Origin: an uncultured Burkholderiaceae bacterium | GTDB taxonomy: Bacteria; Pseudomonadota; Gammaproteobacteria; Burkholderiales; Burkholderiaceae_F | Direction of reading: 5' to 3' | Assembly: GCA_944390675.1 (NCBI GenBank) | Contig: CALXQR010000001.1 | Location: forward strand, 1-64,000 | DNA length: 64,000 bases | In this document: positions 44,314 to 52,341 of the stretch, piece by piece | How positions within the stretch are numbered: position 1 is the stretch's first letter | How the letters are laid out: every line of letters starts with the position of its first letter | Translations under genes and position numbers: made by a program | Notes under the pieces: model-generated | What the model was told of the DNA's origin: nothing | What the model saw: only the letters and a program-made list of their open reading frames with translations | Databases searched by the model: none

Positions 44314-45711
44314 ATGGACAGTAAATCTAGAAGTGGTCGCTTTGATTTGTCGGCAAATAAGTTGGTCGAAGATTTCAACGCCACGATTCTCATCGAACAA
44401 CGCAATTGTCCCTTCGATATCAAGGGTTCTCAAGCGCACGCCACAATGCTCGGCCGCCAAGGCATCATCAGCAAGGAAGATGCCGAAGCAATCTGCAAGG
44501 GCTTGGATCAAGTGGCTCAAGAAATCCGCGACGGCAAGTTTGAATTCCGTACCGCCGACGAAGACATTCACATGGCCATCGAAAAGCGCATGACTGAAAT
44601 TGTCGGTCCCGCCGGCGGCCGCCTTCATACCGCCCGTTCCCGCAACGACCAAACGACCGTTACCACCAAAATGATGCTTCGCGCCACCATCCGCGAAGTC
44701 CAAGGCGCCATCCGTGACCTTCAAAAAGAATTTGTGGATATCGCCGAAAAGCATCTCGACGTAATTATGCCGGGCTACACCCATATGCAAACCGGCCAGC
44801 CCATCCTCTTTTCGCATTGGATGATGGCCTATTTCTGGATGCTCGAACGCGACTTCACGCGCTTTGACAATCTCTACACCCGCATGGGCCGCTGCCCCTT
44901 GGGCGCTGCCGCTCTGGCCGGCACCGACTTCCCGATCGATCGCGAATTCACCGCTAAGGCTTTGGGTTTTGACGGTCCGACAGAAAATTCCATCGATTCC
45001 GTAAGCGATCGCGATCATATGGTTGAATTCAATGCCTGCGCCGCAATGTGCTACATGCACTTGAGCCGCCTGTCTGAAGAACTCGTCACCTTCTCCACGC
45101 AAGACTTCAAGTTCATCGAATTGTCCGACGACTTCTGCACGGGCTCTTCCATCATGCCGCAAAAGAAAAACCCGGATATCGCCGAAAAGATCCGCGGTAA
45201 GACAGGCCGCGTTTACGGCAACCTTATGGCTATGCTCACGATCATGAAGGGCTTGCCCTTGGCCTACAACACCGACCTTTCGGAAGACAAGGAACAGGTA
45301 TTCGATTCGATTGACACCCTGCTTGCAAGCCTTCGCATCATGACGCCGATGATTGCCAAGATGACCGTTAACGCAGAAAAAATGCGTCATAACGCTGATC
45401 TCGGTTACTCCAACGCAACCGACCTCGCTGACTACCTCGCACGCAAGGGTGTTCCGTTCCGCGAAGCTCACCACATCGTGGGTTCTATGGTCAATTACTG
45501 CATCAAGCACGGCAAGCGCCTCGATGACCTGACGATGGAAGAGTACAAGAACTTCAACGACAAGATCGAAGAAGACATCCGTCACGAAATCGCGCTTGAA
45601 ACGTGCGTGAAAGCCCGCAAGTCCTACGGCGGAACGGCTCCTGAAGCTGTTCGCAAACAGCTCGAAGTCGCTCGCGGCGTGCTCGACACGGAAGCCCAAA
45701 CGCTTCAATAG
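44314..45711 (+). CDS. Argininosuccinate-lyase-like C-N lyase (fumarase/aspartase superfamily)
   Basis: A 465-residue superfamily lyase. It has HTARSRNDQ, PGYTHMQTGQP with the catalytic Thr-His, PLGAAALAGTDFPIDRE and the flexible loop GSSIMPQKKNPD with the catalytic Ser. These enzymes eliminate fumarate from N-substituted aspartates. It is nearest ArgH in layout, but conserved ArgH positions differ (THMQTGQP for the usual THLQRAQP, SHWMMAY for AHHLLAY). Its operon partners are a Dcu carrier 26 bp downstream and then an MmgE/PrpD protein, with no arginine genes. I infer a catabolic lyase that releases fumarate, for example from argininosuccinate, iminodisuccinate or EDDS-like adducts. AAGGAG precedes ATG 44314; a longer in-frame start would add 22 atypical residues. 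Confidence 0.85.
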   Translation: MDSKSRSGRFDLSANKLVEDFNATILIEQRNCPFDIKGSQAHATMLGRQGIISKEDAEAICKGLDQVAQEIRDGKFEFRTADEDIHMAIEKRMTEIVGPAGGRLHTARSRNDQTTVTTKMMLRATIREVQGAIRDLQKEFVDIAEKHLDVIMPGYTHMQTGQPILFSHWMMAYFWMLERDFTRFDNLYTRMGRCPLGAAALAGTDFPIDREFTAKALGFDGPTENSIDSVSDRDHMVEFNACAAMCYMHLSRLSEELVTFSTQDFKFIELSDDFCTGSSIMPQKKNPDIAEKIRGKTGRVYGNLMAMLTIMKGLPLAYNTDLSEDKEQVFDSIDTLLASLRIMTPMIAKMTVNAEKMRHNADLGYSNATDLADYLARKGVPFREAHHIVGSMVNYCIKHGKRLDDLTMEEYKNFNDKIEEDIRHEIALETCVKARKSYGGTAPEAVRKQLEVARGVLDTEAQTLQ

Positions 45712-45737
45712 TTCAATATTTTTAAAAGGTATTCAAC

Positions 45738-47072
45738 ATGGAAACCGATTTAAACTTTTGGCTGCAGTTAGCAGTGATGCTCGTCTGCATCGGCGTGGGC
45801 GGCCGCTTCGGCGGTGTGGGCCTAGGTGCCGCAGGGGGCTTAGGCGTGAGTATTTTGGTTTTGGGTTTTGGCCTTCAACCAGCCTCCCCTCCCGTCTCCA
45901 CGCTTTTGATTATCGTTGCCGTGATCGCTTGCACGAGTATTTTGCAAGGTGCAGGCGGCCTCGATCTTCTCGTTCGCGTAGCTGAAAAAATGCTTCGCAA
46001 ATGGCCAAGCGCCATCACGATCGTGGGGCCCTTTGTCTGTTCGCTCTTTGTGGTTTTGTGCGGCACGGCTTACGTGGCCTTCGCGGTCTATCCGGTCGTC
46101 GCCGAAGTGGCGGCTTCCGCGAAGGTGCGCCCCGAAAGACCGATTGCCGCGTCTGTGATTTCCGCAGGTATCGCTGTGGTGGCAAGCCCCATGAGCGCCG
46201 CCATGGCTGCTTTGGTAGCAAGCCTTGCCATTTTGGACGTGTCTTTGATTCAAATCCTCGCGGTCTCGGTACCGGCCTTCATTATCGCTACGCTCTGCAC
46301 CTGCCTGTCGGTCTACTGGAAGGGCACGGAACTTGAAAAGGATCCGGAATTTATCCGCCGCGTGCAGTCCGGCCAATACCAAGAATTGGTTGTCACTAAA
46401 GACGATAAGCCCTTTGAAGCAACGAAAGGTCAAAAACTTTCCGTCGGCATCTTCCTTTTGGGCGTGATCACCGTGATCATCTTCGGCACGTTCAAAGAAT
46501 TGCTCCCGACGTGGGAAGCCGCGGGCAAAGTCTCCACGCTCCCGATTCCGTCCCTGATCCAAATGATCATGCTCGCTTTCGGTCTTTTCATCATCGTGTT
46601 CTGTAAAGTTCCGAGCAGCAAGTTTGCATCAGGCTCCGTGTTCGTTTCGGGCCTGATCGGCGTGGTGGGCGTCTTCGGTGTTTCTTGGCTCACGGGGACA
46701 TTCTTTGAAGCTTATAAGCCCCTCTTTGTCGAGCTCTTTACCGACATGGCGCAATCGACACCGATGCTCTTTGGCGTCGTGCTCTTTTGCTTCTCGGCTG
46801 TGATTTTGAGTCCGTCTGCAACGACGGCCGCTCTGATGCCTTTGGGCGTTTCCATCGGCATCCCCGCCGGCCTTTGCGTGGCGCTCTTCCCTGCCACGTG
46901 CGGTGACTTCATCATCCCGGGCGGCGCTCAGATCGGCTGCACGGCTTTTGACCGCACGGGCACCACGCGCCTTGGCAAATACGTGGTCAACCACAGCTAC
47001 ATCATCCCCGGCTTCGTGCATGTCATCTCCGGCGTGACCGCGGGTTACTTCTTAAGCTTCATTTTCTTCTAA
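45738..47072 (+). CDS. Anaerobic C4-dicarboxylate carrier, Dcu family (divergent clade, copy 1)
   Basis: A 444-residue membrane protein with about 10-12 hydrophobic segments. Dcu family motifs are clear: GGRFGGVGLGAAGGLGVSILVLGFG at the start (in two parts), GTAYVAFAVYPVVAEVA where DcuA has GTGNISLATLPVIAEVA, SPMSAAMAALVAS, and near the end CTAFDRTGTTRLGKYVVNHSYIIPG. It is much closer to the carrier at 54531 than to the DcuA/B-like one at 56268. It is probably an exchanger for the substrate of the neighbouring lyase, or for fumarate/succinate. It is followed by a strong hairpin. Confidence 0.88.
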   Translation: METDLNFWLQLAVMLVCIGVGGRFGGVGLGAAGGLGVSILVLGFGLQPASPPVSTLLIIVAVIACTSILQGAGGLDLLVRVAEKMLRKWPSAITIVGPFVCSLFVVLCGTAYVAFAVYPVVAEVAASAKVRPERPIAASVISAGIAVVASPMSAAMAALVASLAILDVSLIQILAVSVPAFIIATLCTCLSVYWKGTELEKDPEFIRRVQSGQYQELVVTKDDKPFEATKGQKLSVGIFLLGVITVIIFGTFKELLPTWEAAGKVSTLPIPSLIQMIMLAFGLFIIVFCKVPSSKFASGSVFVSGLIGVVGVFGVSWLTGTFFEAYKPLFVELFTDMAQSTPMLFGVVLFCFSAVILSPSATTAALMPLGVSIGIPAGLCVALFPATCGDFIIPGGAQIGCTAFDRTGTTRLGKYVVNHSYIIPGFVHVISGVTAGYFLSFIFF

Positions 47073-47088
47073 AATAAGCTGACAAATC

Positions 47089-47124
47089 GGAGCAGACTTT
47101 GCACGAAGTCTGCTCCCTCGTTTA
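47089..47124 (+). terminator. Hairpin after the first Dcu gene
   Basis: GGAGCAGACTT (47089-47099) pairs perfectly with AAGTCTGCTCC (47106-47116) around a 6-nt loop, followed by a short T-containing stretch. The next gene starts 32 bp later on the same strand, so it may act as partial terminator or to set relative expression. Confidence 0.65.
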
Positions 47125-47147
47125 GCCTTTTCTATAGAGCAAATGCT

Positions 47148-48554
47148 ATGTCTACCGAAAACACTCAATTAATCTCAGAACAGCTCGCGCGTTTTGTTGT
47201 TTGGACAAAATTCGAAGATATCCCCGAAGAACTCGTGATAAAGGCTCAACGCCACATTCTGGACTCTGTGGGCGCGGGCATCGCCGGCGCCGTTAGCCCC
47301 GAGACGAAACTATTGAACAAAGTTTTCGCCATTTGCGGAGAAACGGGCGGCAACGTCCCCCTCTGGGGCAAGGGCATCAAAACAACTGCCCGCAATGCTG
47401 CCTTAAGTAACGGCGTGTCCTCCCACACCTTTGAGCTTGATGACACCAACGGGTGCGACCATTCGGGCGCCGTTGTTGTTCCCGCGGCCTTTGCCGCTTT
47501 GAGCCTTTGCGACCGTCCTATTGACGGCAAAGAATTCATCGTGGCCGTGACACTTGGCTATGATCTCGCGCGCCGCGCGCTGGAGTCCTGCGGTGCGTAC
47601 GAGCCTCACAATGGCGCAGGCTGGCACTCCACAGGCACATGCGGCGTCTTTGGCGCTGCCGCCGCTGTGGGCCGCCTGCTCGGTCTTGATGTTGAAAAAA
47701 TGCAAGCTGCTTTGGGCATTGCCACAAGCTTTGCTGCCGGCCAATGGTCTTTTGTGCATGACGGCGCTCAAAATAAACGCCTGCACGTGGGCAATGCCGC
47801 GCACGGCGGTCTGCTTGCCTGCCTCTTGGCACGCGAAGGCTTCACAGGTCCGAAATTTGCTTTTGAACAAGTTTGGGGCGGTTTCTCCAAGACCTTCGCT
47901 CCGACGAGTCAAGATCCGGATGCCTGGCTGCGTGACTTAGCCAAAAACTGGAAGCTGGGCCGTGTTTCCATCAAACCGCATGCTTCCTGCAGAAGCTCAC
48001 ACTCCTCCATTGACGCGGTCAACATCATTATGGATGCTCACAATGTGACGCCCGCTGATATTGAAAAGATTCACATTAAGATCAATCCGTTTGTGCACGG
48101 CATGTGCGGCGGCAGAAAGCTTGACCCGATGCCCGCTGCTCAAATGAGCATCGCCTACGGCATCGCTGCGCGCTTGGTTTTCGGCGGCGCCAACCTCACC
48201 GCCTACACCCGCACCAATCGCCACGATCCCCGCATCCGTCAGGCAATGGAATTGGTCGAATTTGAAATCGACAAGACCCAAAAGGATGAGGATGAACCTT
48301 TTGTGACGATTATCACGCGAGACGGTAAGAGCTACACAGAACGGGTGGAATTCCCGCTCGGCGCACCACAAAACCCCGTAAGCGACGAAGCCTTGATGAG
48401 CAAATACCGCGACATCGCCGGCATGGTCTTCCCCTCGGAAGTTGTCGAAGGCATCGCGGACTTCTTGTTGCACCTCAAGGATAAGCCTTCGCTTGATCCC
48501 GTGGTTAAATTGTTGGGTTCTAAACCCACCTCCACCGCTCAGTTTGATATTTAA
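47148..48554 (+). CDS. MmgE/PrpD family protein
   Basis: A 468-residue protein of the MmgE/PrpD fold. Typical segments: QRHILDSVGAGIAG near 30, LSNGVSSHTFELDDTNG (about 85-101), GAGWHSTGTCGVFGAAAAVGRLLGL, and IKPHASCRSSHSSIDAV. The family holds 2-methylcitrate dehydratase, cis-aconitate decarboxylase and iminodisuccinate epimerase. None of the other methylcitrate genes (prpB, prpC) is here, while a fumarate-releasing C-N lyase is adjacent. I therefore favour an epimerase-like or dehydratase role in the same pathway. The assignment to fold is firm; the reaction is inferred. A strong terminator follows. Confidence 0.85.
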   Translation: MSTENTQLISEQLARFVVWTKFEDIPEELVIKAQRHILDSVGAGIAGAVSPETKLLNKVFAICGETGGNVPLWGKGIKTTARNAALSNGVSSHTFELDDTNGCDHSGAVVVPAAFAALSLCDRPIDGKEFIVAVTLGYDLARRALESCGAYEPHNGAGWHSTGTCGVFGAAAAVGRLLGLDVEKMQAALGIATSFAAGQWSFVHDGAQNKRLHVGNAAHGGLLACLLAREGFTGPKFAFEQVWGGFSKTFAPTSQDPDAWLRDLAKNWKLGRVSIKPHASCRSSHSSIDAVNIIMDAHNVTPADIEKIHIKINPFVHGMCGGRKLDPMPAAQMSIAYGIAARLVFGGANLTAYTRTNRHDPRIRQAMELVEFEIDKTQKDEDEPFVTIITRDGKSYTERVEFPLGAPQNPVSDEALMSKYRDIAGMVFPSEVVEGIADFLLHLKDKPSLDPVVKLLGSKPTSTAQFDI

Positions 48555-48566
48555 TTGATTCGGGTG

Positions 48567-48598
48567 ACGGCGCCTTCTCATAAGAGGCGCCGTTTTTT
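48567..48598 (+). terminator. Rho-independent terminator after the MmgE/PrpD gene
   Basis: The stem ACGGCGCCTT pairs with AAGAGGCGCCGT around a short loop, followed by six T. It separates the lyase operon from the methyltransferase-lar operon. Confidence 0.85.
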
Positions 48599-48690
48599 GC
48601 CTATTTGCGCTCTTTTTTGACTGATTTGTCGCTTTGTGTCCGTTCCCAATCTTTCGTTTGCTAAGATGGTCGCTACTGAAAGAGAATGCG

Positions 48691-49401
48691 ATGACAAAAA
48701 TCACTCCCGACAACATCAATCAAGCCATTCAAAAGTACTGGGGAATGCGGGCCGAAGGCTTTAGCCTGTCGAACAATGACGAATTCGCCGATCCCGATAA
48801 TCCTTACAGGCAACTGTTGCAGCGCAAGCTGGGATTGAATCACAGCGAACAAAAAGCGCTTGATGTCGGCTGCGGCCCCGGATTCTTAGCGATTGAACTG
48901 GCCAAACTGGGCTACAGAAGTACCGGAATTGACTCCTCCGAACCGATGCTTGTCCGAGCCCGTAAAAATGCTCGCGGATTGGTTGAGTGTTTTCTTCTCG
49001 CCGATGCCATTGAGGCGCCGTTTACGGATAACTCTTTTAATGTGATCGCTTCACGGAATGTGGTTTGGAATTTACCTGACCCTATGCGAGCCTATCAAAC
49101 GTGGTTTAGATGGCTCAAGCCCTCGGGAATGCTGATTGTTTTCGATGGGAACCACTACCGATATCTCACAGACCCCAAGAGACAAAACGCTTCTCACGAT
49201 CAAACGCACAAGTACCTGGGATCCGTTGACACGACTATTATGGAGGCGATTGCAAAAGAACTTCCGATGAGTTCTCACGATCGGCCCGACTACGACATCG
49301 CCCTGCTGAAAGACATCGGTTTCATTAATATTGAGACTGTCGTCTTGAGAGAAAACGAAGAGAAGATTGAAGACTTCGCGATTTTTTGTGTGAAACCATG
49401 A
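48691..49401 (+). CDS. Class I SAM-dependent methyltransferase in the lar operon
   Basis: A 236-residue Rossmann-fold methyltransferase. Motif I is ALDVGCGPGFLAIELAKLG (about 53-71), motif II GIDSSEPML, then DAIEAPFTDNSFNVIASRNVVWNL and a C-terminal KPSGMLIVFDGN. It resembles the UbiE/BioC-like type 11 group. The stop overlaps the larB start by 4 bp (ATGA), so it is translationally coupled to nickel-pincer cofactor genes. Its substrate is not known. It could modify the cofactor, a pathway intermediate, or a metallophore. ATG 48691 is chosen over an upstream frame that has no ribosome site. Confidence 0.82.
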   Translation: MTKITPDNINQAIQKYWGMRAEGFSLSNNDEFADPDNPYRQLLQRKLGLNHSEQKALDVGCGPGFLAIELAKLGYRSTGIDSSEPMLVRARKNARGLVECFLLADAIEAPFTDNSFNVIASRNVVWNLPDPMRAYQTWFRWLKPSGMLIVFDGNHYRYLTDPKRQNASHDQTHKYLGSVDTTIMEAIAKELPMSSHDRPDYDIALLKDIGFINIETVVLRENEEKIEDFAIFCVKP

Positions 49402-50144
49402 ATATCGACACGCTTTTAGAGGCCGTCAAAGACGGAAAAATGGAGATTAACGAGGCCAAGGCCATCCTTGCCCGCGCTCCGTATGAAGATTTAGGGTTTG
49501 CAAAGCTTGATACCCATCGTGCGATTCGAACGGGCTTTGCCGAAGTGGTCTATTGCCAAAATAAGGCTGATGACTACCTGACGGAAATTTTCATGCGTCT
49601 TTATAAAAATCACGGCGAAGTGATGGGCACACGATGCTCTGAAAAGCAGTATCTACTTCTGAAAGAGCATTTGCCGCAGCTCACCTACGATCCCATCAGC
49701 CGAATCGCAAAAATCGAAAAAACCAAAGAAAAAATCGGACTGATTGCCGTGTGCACGGCAGGCACAGCCGACATCAGCATTGCTGAAGAATGCGCTCAAA
49801 CTGCTGAGTTTTTCGGTCAAAATGTTGAGCGCTTCTACGATATCGGTGTCAGCGGCCTGCATCGGCTGCTCTCTAAAGTGGAGCGCTTGCAAAAGGCCAA
49901 TTGCGTAGTGGCGGTGGCCGGCATGGAAGGAGCTCTAGCCTCTGTCATCGGAGGCCTTGTTGCCAATCCCGTCATTGCCGTGCCGACTTCTGTGGGTTAT
50001 GGTGCCAATTTCCACGGTTTATCCGCTTTACTCACCATGATTAACAGTTGCTCAAACGGTGTGGCAACGGTAAATATTGATAACGGTTTCGGCGCGGGGT
50101 TCCTTGCCTCTCAAATTAACCGTCTGGCCACTCAAAAGGAATAA
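49398..50144 (+). CDS. larB: Nickel-pincer cofactor biosynthesis carboxylase LarB
   Basis: A 248-residue protein. The C-terminal two thirds resembles PurE-type AIR carboxylase (GLIAVCTAGTADISIAEEC, DIGVSGLHRLLSKV, VVAVAGMEGALASVIGGLV, PVIAVPTSVGYG). The N-terminus has MEINEAKAIL and the GFAEVVYCQNK segment typical of LarB. LarB carboxylates and hydrolyses nicotinic acid adenine dinucleotide to pyridine-3,5-biscarboxylic acid mononucleotide. Overlap of 4 bp with the methyltransferase; larC starts 4 bp after the stop. Confidence 0.94.
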   Translation: MNIDTLLEAVKDGKMEINEAKAILARAPYEDLGFAKLDTHRAIRTGFAEVVYCQNKADDYLTEIFMRLYKNHGEVMGTRCSEKQYLLLKEHLPQLTYDPISRIAKIEKTKEKIGLIAVCTAGTADISIAEECAQTAEFFGQNVERFYDIGVSGLHRLLSKVERLQKANCVVAVAGMEGALASVIGGLVANPVIAVPTSVGYGANFHGLSALLTMINSCSNGVATVNIDNGFGAGFLASQINRLATQKE

Positions 50145-50148
50145 AGAT

Positions 50149-51465
50149 ATGACAACATTGGTGTTGGACGCTCAAACAGGCATCAGCGGAGACATGACGG
50201 TAGCAGCTCTTTTGGATCTGGGCGCCAATTACGAAAAACTGCAGACTGTCTTAAAAAGCCTGCCCGATCAACAGTTCTCGGTTGCTGTTTCCCGAGTCAA
50301 TAAGTGCGCGCTTAACGCTTGCGACTTCAAGGTGACACTGACAAACGGCGCACCGGACAACGATCATGACATGAATTACCTTTTCGGCCATGCTCATCAC
50401 GAAAATGAGCATGAGCACGGTCATGATCATGAACACGAACATTCACACGCGCACGAACACGGCGAACATCATCACCACCATCATCACGAACACCGCCACT
50501 TAAGCGACATTTTCACGATTCTTGATCAGACCAGCGCAACTGACAGGGCGAAAGCACTGGCCAAGAAAATCTTCACCATCGTCGCCCAAGCGGAAAGCCA
50601 TGCGCACGGCGTGCCCGTTGAAGAAGTGCACTTTCACGAAGTTGGAGCCCTTGACTCCATCGTGGATATTTTGTCTGTCGCCGTGCTGATTGACGATTTA
50701 AACATCGACAATGTCATCGTGACCGCTCTGGGTGAAGGGTACGGCGAAATTCGTTGTCAGCATGGCATCCTGCCGATTCCTGTTCCCGCAGTTTCTCACA
50801 TCGCTCAGGAATACGGACTCACGCTTTCGCGCATTGACTGCAAGGGTGAGTTTGTCACGCCGACCGGAGCGGCGATTGTCGCGGCGCTTCAAACCGGCAC
50901 AATGCTGCCCGCAAAATACCGAATTTTAAAATCCGGCCTGGGCGCGGGCAAACGTGACTATGACCGTCCCAGTCTTTTGCGTGCAACATTAATTGAGAGT
51001 GCGCAAACAACCAATGGTGATGAGGTGGTTGAGCTCTCCACCAACATTGATGACAGCAGCGCTGAAATGTTGGGATTCACTTTAGAGCGGCTCTACGAAA
51101 AGGGCGCGCTTGAAGCGTGGTTTAGCCCGGTTTTCATGAAAAAGAACCGTCCTGCTTACATTCTGACGGTACTTTGCAGTGCTGACAGGCAAGAGGCACT
51201 TGAAAACGTCATTTTTGCCAACACAACGACAATCGGCATTCGTGCAAAAACTGTCGCTCGCCGCACACTCAAACGTGAGAAGCGAACCGTTCAAACTCAG
51301 TACGGTCCCATTGAAGTCAAAGCCTGCGAAGTGCCCGATGAAGAAGGACACTACAAAACTCGTTTTTATCCGGAATATGAAAGCGTGAAAAAATTGGCTA
51401 AGACTTGCCGCTTGGATTTAGCGACGCTTTATCGTGCCGCTAAGGATGCTGTCAATAATGACTGA
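50149..51465 (+). CDS. larC: Nickel insertion protein LarC, single reading frame, His-rich
   Basis: A 438-residue protein (LarC1 and LarC2 regions fused in one frame). It starts TTLVLDAQTGISGDMTVAALLDLG, typical of the family. Residues about 88-125 are a His/Glu-rich run that may bind Ni. Then VPVEEVHFHEVGALDSIVDI, EFVTPTGAAIVAAL, LSTNIDDSSAEMLGFTLERL and FMKKNRPAYILTVL follow. LarC inserts Ni into the pincer nucleotide in a CTP-dependent reaction. In Lactiplantibacillus larC needs a programmed frameshift to give the full protein; here none is needed. It overlaps larE by 8 bp. Confidence 0.94.
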   Translation: MTTLVLDAQTGISGDMTVAALLDLGANYEKLQTVLKSLPDQQFSVAVSRVNKCALNACDFKVTLTNGAPDNDHDMNYLFGHAHHENEHEHGHDHEHEHSHAHEHGEHHHHHHHEHRHLSDIFTILDQTSATDRAKALAKKIFTIVAQAESHAHGVPVEEVHFHEVGALDSIVDILSVAVLIDDLNIDNVIVTALGEGYGEIRCQHGILPIPVPAVSHIAQEYGLTLSRIDCKGEFVTPTGAAIVAALQTGTMLPAKYRILKSGLGAGKRDYDRPSLLRATLIESAQTTNGDEVVELSTNIDDSSAEMLGFTLERLYEKGALEAWFSPVFMKKNRPAYILTVLCSADRQEALENVIFANTTTIGIRAKTVARRTLKREKRTVQTQYGPIEVKACEVPDEEGHYKTRFYPEYESVKKLAKTCRLDLATLYRAAKDAVNND

Positions 51466-52249
51466 TTTAAATAGCGCCCAAAAGTATTTCGAAAACCTCG
51501 TCACCGGCCCCGTGATGGTAGCTTTCTCGGGCGGCACAGACAGCATTCTCGTATTGAAACTTGCATTACACGCTGCCCAAGGAAAATTTCCGGTTTATGC
51601 GCTTTATGCGGACACACCTTGGATGCCCAGAAGGGCGCTGAAAGAAGCCCGAGACATTGCCCGGGAATTCCAAATTGATCTGAACGTCATCACGATTGAC
51701 AGGCCTGAGGATATCGGCATTGAAAACAATCCCAAAGATCGTTGCTACCGTTGCAAAAAAGCCATTTTCAAAGCCTTTTTTGCCTTTGGCAATGAGCACG
51801 GAACCAAACTGCTTCTGGAAGGCACTCAGCTTGACGACTTAACGAAATATCGCCCGGGCCTCAAAGCCATTGCAGAATCCGGCGCCTTAAGCCCTCTCAA
51901 AGAGCTTGGCCTGCACAAAGCCGATGTACGCTGCTTATTGACTGAACTTCACATCAAAAGCGCCAACAAACCCTCTGGCTCCTGCCTTTGCACGCGTCTG
52001 CCTTATAACTGTCCCCTAACCCTTGAAGCGTTAAAACGAATTGAAGAGGCTGAAGCTTTTCTTGCCACGCTTGAGCTGGGGAGTGTTCGCCTTCGCTCGC
52101 ACGGCGACATTGCCCGCATTGAAGTGAGTGCTGATCAATTTGAAAAAGCTCTTTCTTTGCGTCAGGCGCTTATTGAAAAAATTAAGTCCCTTGGCTGGAA
52201 ATATGTCACGCTGGATTTAGAAGGTTTTCGCTCCGGAAGTATGGATTAA
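51458..52249 (+). CDS. larE: Sulfur transferase LarE of the multi-cysteine type
   Basis: A 263-residue PP-loop enzyme. SGGTDS (24-29) binds ATP; DRCYRCK (95-100) and LLEGTQLDD follow. The sulfur-donor loop reads SGSCLCTRLPYNCPLT, with Cys176, Cys178 and Cys185. Cys176 aligns with the single sacrificial cysteine of L. plantarum LarE. Extra cysteines in this loop mark LarE forms thought to hold a [4Fe-4S] cluster and turn over catalytically. It ends the cofactor module; a LarA-type racemase is not in the window. A weak hairpin follows. Confidence 0.93.
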   Translation: MTDLNSAQKYFENLVTGPVMVAFSGGTDSILVLKLALHAAQGKFPVYALYADTPWMPRRALKEARDIAREFQIDLNVITIDRPEDIGIENNPKDRCYRCKKAIFKAFFAFGNEHGTKLLLEGTQLDDLTKYRPGLKAIAESGALSPLKELGLHKADVRCLLTELHIKSANKPSGSCLCTRLPYNCPLTLEALKRIEEAEAFLATLELGSVRLRSHGDIARIEVSADQFEKALSLRQALIEKIKSLGWKYVTLDLEGFRSGSMD

Positions 52250-52253
52250 CCTC

Positions 52254-52283
52254 TAAAAGCCAAGAAAAAATTAGGCTTTTGAG
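52254..52283 (+). terminator. Weak hairpin after larE
   Basis: TAAAAGCC and GGCTTTTG pair around a 12-nt A-rich loop. The T-run is short, so read-through into the M20 gene 60 bp later is likely. Confidence 0.45.
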
Positions 52284-52341
52284 TCTTCAAAAGCGTTACA
52301 CTTCAACTATTCCTATTAACAACTGAATAAAGGAAAGACCC

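Noticed and set aside
44308-45708. Long minus-strand open frame (466 codons) opposite the C-N lyase
   Set aside because: It mirrors the strongly biased codons of the lyase gene, has no ribosome site, and its product has no family features.
47148-48554. 2-Methylcitrate dehydratase PrpD of propionate catabolism
   Set aside because: prpB and prpC are absent and the neighbours are a C-N lyase and Dcu carrier, so only the family name is used.
50400-50500. CAT/CAC-rich run resembling a tandem repeat
   Set aside because: It encodes the His-rich loop of LarC; no separate repeat element is needed to explain it.
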